Notes under the pieces: model-generated
Database searches by the model: none
The model's input: the letters and a program-made list of their open reading frames with translations, nothing else
Told to the model about the DNA's origin: nothing
In this document: one piece after another, positions 1 to 5,323 of the stretch
Position numbering within the stretch: position 1 is the stretch's first letter
Layout of the letters: each line of letters begins with the position of its first letter
Assembly (NCBI GenBank): GCA_029237515.1
Contig: JARBAV010000037.1
Location: 1 to 8,499, forward strand
Origin: Nitrososphaerales archaeon
Lineage (GTDB): Archaea; Thermoproteota; Nitrososphaeria; Nitrososphaerales; Nitrososphaeraceae
Direction: 5' to 3'
DNA: 8,499 bases
Program-made: the position numbers and the translations under genes

Positions 1-2
1 CA

Positions 3-59
3 ACTACATCTACATCCACATCTACGACGAAAATCTTACATTCCCAAGTACTCTCTTAA
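3..59 (+). CDS. Possible C-terminal end of an upstream gene (partial)
   Basis: The third reading frame is open from the window edge to a TAA at 57-59 and encodes a short tail, TTSTSTSTTKILHSQVLS. Its start is a degenerate six-base repeat (ACATCT/ACATCC) read as alternating Thr and Ser. It ends 11 nt before the cofD start, the same tight spacing seen between the following genes, so it could be the end of the preceding gene of the operon. The neighbouring CofC also ends in a Ser/Thr-rich tail. A second frame is open through 68-70, so the choice of frame is uncertain. No family can be recognised from 18 residues. Confidence 0.3.
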   Translation, partial: TTSTSTSTTKILHSQVLS

Positions 60-70
60 ATCCCAGTTAA

Positions 71-985
71 TTGATTACTATTCTTTCCGGTGGTACAGGT
101 TCTATGAAATTAGTACGGGGGCTAAGTAGTATCGAGAATTCAATCGCAGTTATCTTGAATGTTGGCGATAATGTGTGGAAATATGGATTGTACATTTGTC
201 CTGATATTGACACCATATTCTATGGCTTGTCAGGACTACTTGATAGTAGTCGGGGATGGGGAATAAGGGGTGACACATTCAATTTCTTGGAGCAAACTGG
301 TGAATTGGGACTAGAGAACTGGTTTCGAATAGGTGATCGAGACTTAGCCACTCATGTAGTCAGAACAGAGCTAATCAGACAGGGCATGACGTTGACTCAA
401 GTAACCGAATATTTTCGATCGATTTACAAGCTGAAGGCTATCCTGATTCCGATATCTAATGATAGTATCGAAACTCGCATTGTTACGAGCCGTGGCGAAA
501 TGAATATTCAGGAATTCTGGGTTAGGTACGAAGCTACCCCCAAGGTAGTAAGAATAGTATACAAAGGAGCGAAAAATTCACGGATGACTAACAAAGCCAT
601 AAGGCTGATCCGTAACTCTGAAAGAATCATTATCGCACCAGCTAATCCTATAAGCAGCATAGGACCGATGCTTGCGATTCCAGAAGTTAAAAATGAACTG
701 GCCAAAGTCAAGAAGAAGGTGATCGCAATTTCTCCTGTACAAGGCAAGCAAGCATTCAGCGGGCCAGCCACCAAGTATATGAAGGCTTTGAAACTGGATA
801 CTTCTCCAATGGGGATAGCCAAATATTACTCCGGCATTATAGGTTCAATTGTTATTTCGAAAGAGGACCGGTCATACGAAAGCAAACTTATGAAGTTGGG
901 ATTAAAAGTTTATCTTAATGATATCACAATGAACTCATTACATGAAGAGCGTAGGCTAGCTTCGTTCGTCATGGGCATTACATAA
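71..985 (+). CDS. cofD: 2-phospho-L-lactate transferase (CofD), coenzyme F420 biosynthesis
   Basis: CofD transfers the phospholactyl (or phosphoenolpyruvyl) group from its GDP-activated form to the deazaflavin Fo, giving F420-0 (or the dehydro form) and GMP in the cytosol. The 304 residues match the family's usual length of about 300. Visible family motifs are GGTGS at residues 7-11, NVGDN at 30-34, PDIDT at 44-48, WGIRGDTF at 63-70, the Fo/GDP-site stretch FRIGDRDLATH at 85-95, NPISSIGP at 192-199 and a C-terminal SPVQGKQAFSGPA block at 221-233. The start is TTG: an in-frame TAA at 68-70 abuts it, and the next ATG would remove the GGTGS loop. No Shine-Dalgarno sequence is visible. cofC follows after 18 nt, so the two are probably co-transcribed. 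Position 34 is Asn where many family members carry Asp (NTGDD or NTAED), which may be a lineage variant. The family assignment is secure; the natural three-carbon substrate is not readable from the sequence. Confidence 0.95.
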   Translation: MITILSGGTGSMKLVRGLSSIENSIAVILNVGDNVWKYGLYICPDIDTIFYGLSGLLDSSRGWGIRGDTFNFLEQTGELGLENWFRIGDRDLATHVVRTELIRQGMTLTQVTEYFRSIYKLKAILIPISNDSIETRIVTSRGEMNIQEFWVRYEATPKVVRIVYKGAKNSRMTNKAIRLIRNSERIIIAPANPISSIGPMLAIPEVKNELAKVKKKVIAISPVQGKQAFSGPATKYMKALKLDTSPMGIAKYYSGIIGSIVISKEDRSYESKLMKLGLKVYLNDITMNSLHEERRLASFVMGIT

Positions 986-1003
986 GGAACTATAGATATT
1001 AGT

Positions 1004-1765
1004 ATGAACATATGTGTCGTAATTCCCGTAAAGAATTTTGATCAAGCCAAGTCCCGGCTTTCAGGGGTTTTGAACAGAGAGCAGCGCAGAGAATTAGCTC
1101 GTTTTCTATTACTAGACACATTGAACACCCTTATACTCTGCCGTGAATTGGCCAAAATTATTGTTGTTTCAAGCGATCCCTTTGTGAAAGAGATAACCAA
1201 GAATCTAGGATTAGATTGCTTATTACAATCCGAAGACAGTGGTGTCAACAGCGCAATCAAATATGCAGATAAGCACCTGAGTTTTGGTGGGAATTGGGGC
1301 AGCATTACGATCCCATGCGATTTACCCCTTATTCTTCCAAAAGATATCGAAGATGTATGCAAGGTAATCCCAAATGAAGGACCATGCGTAATCGTATCTC
1401 CTTCATACAAATTCGACGGAACTAATTTGCTTGCCCGAAACCCATTTAATATCATCAAAAATACGAGATATGATAATGACAGCTTTCAGGGACACCTTGA
1501 GGCTTCGATAGAGGCAGGGGCAAACACTAGAATATTGCTATCTTCAAGGTTGATGATTGATCTCGACACTCCTGAGGACGTACGCCTTGTCCTGAGCAAG
1601 GGAGTATCAGCAAAGAAGTCCATTTCTTATCTCTGGAAGATCAAGAGGAGCTTTATTGGCTCATCTTCCAGGTCGGGCCCATTAAAAACTGAAACGATAG
1701 CAAAGAACAATCCAGGTACAGCTGATACAGCCTCGACCTCAGCCAGGAATCTCTCGAGTCAGTGA
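1004..1765 (+). CDS. cofC: 2-phospho-L-lactate guanylyltransferase (CofC)
   Basis: CofC condenses 2-phospholactate (or phosphoenolpyruvate in some lineages) with GTP to form the GDP-activated donor used by CofD. It has the nucleotidyltransferase-type GT-A fold. Motifs seen are IPVK at residues 7-10 with AKSRL at 15-19 (nucleotide binding), SEDSGVNSAI at 76-85, IPCDLPLI at 103-110 (the metal-binding Asp region), DGTNLL at 138-143, NDSF at 158-161 and DLDTPED at 186-192. The core ends near residue 200. About 50 further residues are rich in Ser, Thr, Lys and Arg and look disordered; this tail is longer than a minimal CofC needs. The ATG lies 18 nt after cofD, and an AAGGA sits about 15 nt upstream, rather far for a ribosome binding site. 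Its position next to cofD strongly supports the call. Confidence 0.93.
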   Translation: MNICVVIPVKNFDQAKSRLSGVLNREQRRELARFLLLDTLNTLILCRELAKIIVVSSDPFVKEITKNLGLDCLLQSEDSGVNSAIKYADKHLSFGGNWGSITIPCDLPLILPKDIEDVCKVIPNEGPCVIVSPSYKFDGTNLLARNPFNIIKNTRYDNDSFQGHLEASIEAGANTRILLSSRLMIDLDTPEDVRLVLSKGVSAKKSISYLWKIKRSFIGSSSRSGPLKTETIAKNNPGTADTASTSARNLSSQ

Positions 1766-1776
1766 GCCAAAACTAG

Positions 1777-2427
1777 ATGTGCCCAAATGCGACCCTCCTT
1801 GTAGACTGTCTTTGCGCTATAAGTGAAGGGAAAATGACTTTCGATGGCTTCAGGGAGTTAGCAGGAATAAGGAGTGTGACTGTTGCGAATGAAATATTAA
1901 AATTCCTGTTAGCGAGAGGAGTCGGCAAACGTCATAGCATGGCTCTTCTTTCTTTCTCGGCGACCGATAGATTGAGAGCATCGATAGTAGCAGTCAGCTT
2001 GGGCGCAGACGTCATGAAAATCTCCAAACTTTTGTCATGGAAAGACTTCGAAAGGTTCGCCTCAGAGATACTCCTCAACAGTGGGTTCCACACTATGAAC
2101 AACGTTCGATTCATCAAACCTCGAGCCGAGATTGATATTGTAGCAACCAAATCTCAGTTATCCTTGTCCATCGATTGCAAACATTGGAACAATAATGGCC
2201 GAACAGGATTATTGTCACATACTCAGAAACAGATTCAAAGAACTCAGCGACTACTTGAAAGTCCATTTGAATTCAGAAAGGCAGTTCCGGTGTTACTCAC
2301 CATCTATCCCGTTCACCGCCCTTGCTACTCTAATCTTGTTCCTATAGTAGCCATAAACAAGTTCCAAGGTTTTGTAAATGAAATAGAATTCAATCTGGAT
2401 AAAGTACTGTGCATTAGCAAAGTCTAG
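1777..2427 (+). CDS. Winged-helix plus PD-(D/E)XK (Mrr-like) nuclease-fold protein
   Basis: This 216-residue protein has two apparent parts. Residues about 5-75 look like a helix-turn-helix or winged-helix domain (LLVDCLCAISEG, then FRELAGIRSVTVANEILKFL). Residues about 85-180 resemble a restriction-endonuclease-like fold: WKDFERFASEILLNSGF (88-104) fits the first helix with Glu92, followed by AEID (117-120) and IDCKHW (132-137). That gives the D-Xn-D-X-K arrangement with Asp120, Asp133 and Lys135, close to the Mrr/Hjc pattern of D-Xn-(E/Q)-X-K. All candidate catalytic residues are present, so activity is possible. It starts 11 nt after cofC and is probably in the same transcript, although its role there is unknown. 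I recall similar proteins across archaea but cannot give a characterised function. Alternatives are a DNA-repair or structure-specific nuclease, or a DNA-binding protein that has lost activity. Confidence 0.75.
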   Translation: MCPNATLLVDCLCAISEGKMTFDGFRELAGIRSVTVANEILKFLLARGVGKRHSMALLSFSATDRLRASIVAVSLGADVMKISKLLSWKDFERFASEILLNSGFHTMNNVRFIKPRAEIDIVATKSQLSLSIDCKHWNNNGRTGLLSHTQKQIQRTQRLLESPFEFRKAVPVLLTIYPVHRPCYSNLVPIVAINKFQGFVNEIEFNLDKVLCISKV

Positions 2428-2484
2428 ATCTTGTCACCTACTATTCTTGCTTGATAATTCTGAATGAAAATTGCAGATCTTTCC
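2428..2484. other. Convergent intergenic spacer
   Basis: This 57-nt gap separates the stop codons of two converging genes. It has no strong hairpin and only short T-runs (TTTT on the minus strand just past the PUA gene), so I cannot name a distinct terminator for either transcript. Confidence 0.4.
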
Positions 2485-2970
2485 CTATACATTTAACAAT
2501 TTGTGGGCTTCCCAAATCTTGTCACTTATATAATGCAAAGTCTGGATAACATAGCCTTTCTGTTCTTCGACCGCCTTGTCGCTATCAATTAGTGCTATAC
2601 CAACAGCCAAAGGTTTGCCATGGACCTCATCCTTGATCACGACCACGCTTCCCTTCTTAAAGTTATCAAATGCCATTATTCCAGGTCTTGTCACCTTTGC
2701 CCCATTGCAAACAAAGCGAACGGCACCCATATCGACTGTAACTGATGGGAAGCGATCCAAGAGCGAGACGTCTCCAAGAAAAGGAACAATGTCCTTGTCC
2801 TTACCTACTTGGACTGCGGTAAAGTCGTCAGATTTGTAGAGTGATTCATCCCCTTCAACTTGATATTCCTTAATAGTTTTTATTTTAGGAACAATATTCG
2901 AGGGCCAAGAAGCCTCGATCCTCTTGACGAGCAGTGCTGTGTCTCTTTTAGAAAGAAAGGCTGACCTCAT
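2485..2970 (-). CDS. PUA-domain RNA-binding protein, MCTS1/Tma20-like
   Basis: The 161 residues resemble the archaeal homologues of eukaryotic MCT-1 (MCTS1)/Tma20 and of the eIF2D N-terminal part: a pre-PUA domain followed by a PUA domain. The pre-PUA part covers residues about 1-75, including FLGDVSLLDRFPSVTVDMGA. The PUA part begins near 78-100 with VDMGAVRFVCNGAKVTRPGI, which parallels the VDKGAIKFVLSGA...PGL stretch of human MCTS1. The end, IQTLHYISDKIWEAHKLLN, parallels IENIHYLNDGLW. In eukaryotes these proteins act with DENR in 40S recycling and reinitiation; a ribosome- or tRNA-related role in archaea is inferred. The ATG at 2970 is the natural start. The gene lies 40 nt downstream of citrate synthase on the same strand and could be co-transcribed. 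A weak TTTATT element at 3003-3008 (minus strand) could also give it its own promoter. Confidence 0.85.
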   Translation of the reverse strand: MRSAFLSKRDTALLVKRIEASWPSNIVPKIKTIKEYQVEGDESLYKSDDFTAVQVGKDKDIVPFLGDVSLLDRFPSVTVDMGAVRFVCNGAKVTRPGIMAFDNFKKGSVVVIKDEVHGKPLAVGIALIDSDKAVEEQKGYVIQTLHYISDKIWEAHKLLNV

Positions 2971-3010
2971 ATGTTGCTGACTTTTAATCTAATCACAAAT
3001 CCAATAAACT

Positions 3011-4189
3011 TTAGTTTTTCTCTGATCGATTATTGATAGGAATGTATTCACAGCCCATGGGTCCACAATATTTACCAACATACAAAGCTTTTGGTCTATA
3101 CAATGCGGGTCTGGGAGCAGCTTCAGCAAATTTTTCTTCAATAACATGAGTTGTCCATCCCGCTATCCTAGAGAGGGCAAAGATGGGTGTATTGAGCTCG
3201 ATCGGTATTCCCATGCTATAATACAAAGATGCACTATAAAGATCCACATTTGGATATATTGGCTGTTTCTTGTGTTCTCTCATATACTTTCTAGTGATAT
3301 CTTCTACTTTAGCTGTTATATCGTACCAAGGGGTATTTCGCTTCTTCGAAATAATTTTCGAAAGTCTGGCTAGAATATCCGCTCTAGGATCGGTTGTCTT
3401 ATACACAGCATGACCCATTCCCATTACCCTCTCTCCGTTATCGAGTCTGGTCTGCACCCATTTATCGACATTATCGACCTTTTCTATTTCAAGCAGCATT
3501 TTCATTACCTGTATGTTTGCCCCACCGTGTAACTCCCCTGAGAGCGCGCCAATCGCGCCTCCAATGCAGGCATACATATGTGCCCTTGTGGACGCAATTT
3601 CTCGTGCTGCAAATGTAGAGGCATTAAAGCTATGTTCGGCATGCAGGATTAAGGAAATGTCAAATATTCTAGATTCCTCTCTAGACGGAATTTCGTCTGT
3701 TAACATGTAAAGAAAGTTAGTTGCATGATTCGCGTCATCGCCAAGAGGTTGTACTGGCTCATTTCCTTTCCTGATACGGTCCCATGCTGCCACAAGCGTC
3801 GCAATCTTAGCTACAAGATTTATCGCCCTCTTGATGTTCGCTTCCTTATTATCGCTATTCATTTCAGGGTCGTAATCAGGCAGCTCAGAAATAGTCGACT
3901 GAATCACGTCCATAGGTCTGGCTAATTTAGATCTATTCTTCATATTGTCGATGATTGATTGTGGAAGACCCCTCGCATTAGATAACTGCTCAGAGAATTC
4001 TTTAAGATTCTCCCTATCTGGTAAGTCTCCGAAAAGCAGAAGATAAGATGTTTCTTCAAATGTAGAATGGTTGACAAGATCAAAAATGTCATAACCACGA
4101 TAAATGAGTTTACCATTCTCACCATCAATGGAGCAGATTTTAGTATCTGCAACTTCAATATTTCTTAAGCCGATATTTCTTGTATCCAT
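3011..4189 (-). CDS. gltA: Citrate synthase
   Basis: It condenses acetyl-CoA and oxaloacetate to citrate in the cytosol, the entry to the TCA segment. Numbered from the upstream GTG at 4213 (400 aa), the catalytic set is intact: His229 in GELHGGAN, His268 in MGMGHAVYKTTDPR and Asp324 in YPNVDLYSA. His194 in LHAEHSFNAST and Arg277 in TDPR match oxaloacetate-binding positions. The length fits archaeal/bacterial-type enzymes. I prefer the ATG at 4189 (392 aa), because homologues as I recall them begin with a short MxTxNIGL-like end, and because a TATA-like TTTAATATA lies about 33 nt upstream of this ATG. The GTG at 4213 would fall between that box and the expected transcription start. The GTG start remains possible if transcription begins further up. 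2-Methylcitrate synthase belongs to the same family and cannot be strictly excluded, but no prp genes are nearby. Confidence 0.95.
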   Translation of the reverse strand: MDTRNIGLRNIEVADTKICSIDGENGKLIYRGYDIFDLVNHSTFEETSYLLLFGDLPDRENLKEFSEQLSNARGLPQSIIDNMKNRSKLARPMDVIQSTISELPDYDPEMNSDNKEANIKRAINLVAKIATLVAAWDRIRKGNEPVQPLGDDANHATNFLYMLTDEIPSREESRIFDISLILHAEHSFNASTFAAREIASTRAHMYACIGGAIGALSGELHGGANIQVMKMLLEIEKVDNVDKWVQTRLDNGERVMGMGHAVYKTTDPRADILARLSKIISKKRNTPWYDITAKVEDITRKYMREHKKQPIYPNVDLYSASLYYSMGIPIELNTPIFALSRIAGWTTHVIEEKFAEAAPRPALYRPKALYVGKYCGPMGCEYIPINNRSEKN

Positions 4190-4217
4190 CTGATAACTAC
4201 TGATTTTTCTCACTTTC

Positions 4218-4226
4218 TATATTAAA
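4218..4226 (-). promoter_or_regulatory. TATA box of citrate synthase
   Basis: On the minus strand this reads TTTAATATA, centred about 33 nt before the preferred ATG at 4189. With the usual archaeal TATA-to-start distance of 26-27 nt, transcription would begin about 6 nt before the ATG, giving a nearly leaderless mRNA. No convincing purine-rich BRE is visible. Confidence 0.5.
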
Positions 4227-4228
4227 GT

Positions 4229-4260
4229 AATGGACATATGAATTATTCCAATAATCCATT
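4229..4260. promoter_or_regulatory. Nested palindrome upstream of the citrate synthase promoter
   Basis: Two nested inverted repeats lie just upstream of the minus-strand TATA box. The inner one is ATTATT-CC-AATAAT (4242-4255). The outer one is AATGGA (4229-4234) with TCCATT (4255-4260). The symmetry and position fit a site for a dimeric transcription factor acting on citrate synthase. No regulator can be named. Confidence 0.3.
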
Positions 4261-4367
4261 CACGCGGGATAACTATTCATCTCTAATTCTCGTATTTTTT
4301 GAAGTATCTGGAATACCGAAACTGTGAGGATGTTGCATTTTGCTGAAAAAGTCGTGTCCACATTCTA

Positions 4368-4484
4368 GTAAGACAATGGTAATCTTGTTAGTATTGGTAT
4401 TCTATCAATGAATCTCGTATTTTCTCCTTAAGAAGAGTGCATCTGGTGAAAATATGCTCACTTAGTAACAAAGCATTGTCTTAC
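4368..4484. repeat. Long imperfect inverted repeat (possible structured RNA or regulatory element)
   Basis: An 11-bp perfect inverted repeat, GTAAGACAATG (4368-4378) and CATTGTCTTAC (4474-4484), encloses two further complementary pairs: TTGTTA (4385-4390) with TAACAA (4466-4471), and CGTATTTTCTCC (4416-4427) with GGTGAAAATATG (4445-4456; ten Watson-Crick pairs, one G-U in plus-strand RNA, one mismatch). The order is properly nested, so the whole 117 nt could fold as one interrupted hairpin. It lies upstream of the aroA' TATA box and so outside a leaderless aroA' mRNA. No matching target-site duplication flanks it, which argues against a fresh MITE. Its function is unknown. Confidence 0.45.
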
Positions 4485-4502
4485 ACGTTGAGAACATATC
4501 AC

Positions 4503-4511
4503 TTTTAAATA
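4503..4511 (+). promoter_or_regulatory. TATA box of the shikimate cluster (aroA')
   Basis: TTTTAAATA is centred 28 nt upstream of the aroA' ATG at 4535. This predicts transcription starting at or within a few bases of the ATG, so the mRNA would be leaderless. The core TTTAAA is self-complementary and could in principle work in both directions. Confidence 0.6.
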
Positions 4512-4534
4512 GGTCATGGAACTGAACTAGTACA

Positions 4535-5323
4535 ATGGTCTTTGGTAGGGACATTAGATTCAACCGGATCTTAAGGGATGGGAAAATGGTATGTATTCCA
4601 ATGGATCATGGAATTACCAATGGTCCAATATCTGGCTTGGAAGATGTTCACAGAGTCATATATGATTATCAAGACGCAGGATTGACTTGCGTCCTAATTA
4701 ACAAAGGGATCATTAAATCAATGCCACGGCCTCCTAAAATAGGATTGATTGCTCACCTCTCGGCTAGCACGGTATTAGGACCTTCTCCGAACAGAAAGAT
4801 GCTCATAGGCAGTGTTGAAGAGGTTATCAGGCTTGGCGCCGATGCAGTATCCATCCATCTGAATATTGGTTCCAAAGAAGAACCAGAGATGCTACAAAAA
4901 TTAGGGACCATCTCTGACCAGTGTGATGAATGGAGTGTTCCATTGATTGCTATGATGTATCCTAGAGGAGAAAACGTTAAAGACCCACATGATCCAGGGA
5001 TCGTCGCACATGCTGCCAGGATAGGTGCAGAAGGGGGTGCCGATATGGTAAAGACTGTATATACAGGGGATATCGACTCATTTAGAACCGTGGTTAGATC
5101 CTGTCCGGTACCAATAGTAATTGCCGGCGGTCCCAAAGCAACTAGTGATGCGGAAATCATGCAGCTGTGTTATGACGCAATGGAAGCTGGAGCTAAAGGG
5201 ATTACGTTTGGTCGAAACATTTTTCAACACAAGGACCCCTTCATGATTATTAGATTACTAACAGATATTGTCATATCTGGAAAAACACCTGAAGAGGCGA
5301 GGATGATTTCTGCATACAAATAA
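4535..5323 (+). CDS. aroA': 2-amino-3,7-dideoxy-D-threo-hept-6-ulosonate synthase (AroA')
   Basis: This is the first enzyme of the archaeal shikimate route that bypasses DAHP. It joins L-aspartate semialdehyde to a 6-deoxy-5-ketofructose 1-phosphate-derived unit to form ADH. It belongs to the class I (Schiff-base) DeoC/LacD aldolase family, like MJ0400. The 262 residues show the (beta/alpha)8 signatures: PMDHGITNGPISGL at 22-35 with Asp24, MMYPRG at 140-145 with Tyr142, MVKTVYTGD at 171-179 with the presumed Schiff-base Lys173, and the phosphate-binding IAGGPK (196-201) and FGRNIF (225-230) loops. Asp24, Tyr142 and Lys173 correspond, as I recall, to Asp33, Tyr153 and Lys184 of MJ0400. The close relative fructose-bisphosphate aldolase is the main alternative; the dehydroquinate synthase II gene directly downstream decides for ADH synthase. 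Confidence 0.92.
   Translation: MVFGRDIRFNRILRDGKMVCIPMDHGITNGPISGLEDVHRVIYDYQDAGLTCVLINKGIIKSMPRPPKIGLIAHLSASTVLGPSPNRKMLIGSVEEVIRLGADAVSIHLNIGSKEEPEMLQKLGTISDQCDEWSVPLIAMMYPRGENVKDPHDPGIVAHAARIGAEGGADMVKTVYTGDIDSFRTVVRSCPVPIVIAGGPKATSDAEIMQLCYDAMEAGAKGITFGRNIFQHKDPFMIIRLLTDIVISGKTPEEARMISAYK
5299..5306 (+). promoter_or_regulatory. Shine-Dalgarno-like GAGGATGA before the aroB' extension
   Basis: GAGGATGA lies inside the end of aroA' and resembles the GAGGTGA complement of the 16S rRNA 3' end. The GAGG is 7 nt before an in-frame CTG at 5310 and too far from the first conventional start (GTG at 5412). It supports initiation near 5310, coupled to aroA' translation. Confidence 0.35.

Larger units (their letters stand above)
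4190..4534. other. Divergent intergenic region, gltA-aroA'
   Basis: No protein gene is supported in these 345 nt. The region holds divergent promoters at its two ends, a palindrome near the citrate synthase end, an 11-nt direct repeat (TCTCGTATTTT at 4288-4298 and 4413-4423) and a long imperfect inverted repeat at 4368-4484. The segment from about 4300 to 4360 shows nothing I can interpret. Confidence 0.7.

Noticed and set aside
1..30. Six-base tandem repeat at the left edge as a microsatellite or CRISPR start
   Set aside because: Only about three degenerate units are present, with no spacers. The Thr/Ser alternation in one frame is better explained as a coding tail.
55..60. CTTAAA as a TATA box for cofD
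   Set aside because: It is only 11-16 nt before the TTG start, too close for a TATA element, and the gene is probably expressed from an upstream promoter.
508..822. Open frame of about 100 codons antisense to cofD
   Set aside because: It lies wholly inside a well-conserved gene, resembles no known protein and has no promoter or ribosome binding site of its own. The same holds for the antisense frames in cofC (1042-1458) and aroA' (4753-5160) and those opposite citrate synthase.
2428..2696. Repeated TCTTGTCAC at 2429, 2517 and 2686
   Set aside because: The last two copies are inside the PUA coding sequence and the spacing is irregular. Chance short repeats are the simplest reading.
4368..4484. 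tRNA or recent transposable element in the inverted repeat
   Set aside because: There is no cloverleaf or T-loop sequence, no transposase frame and no target-site duplication at the ends.
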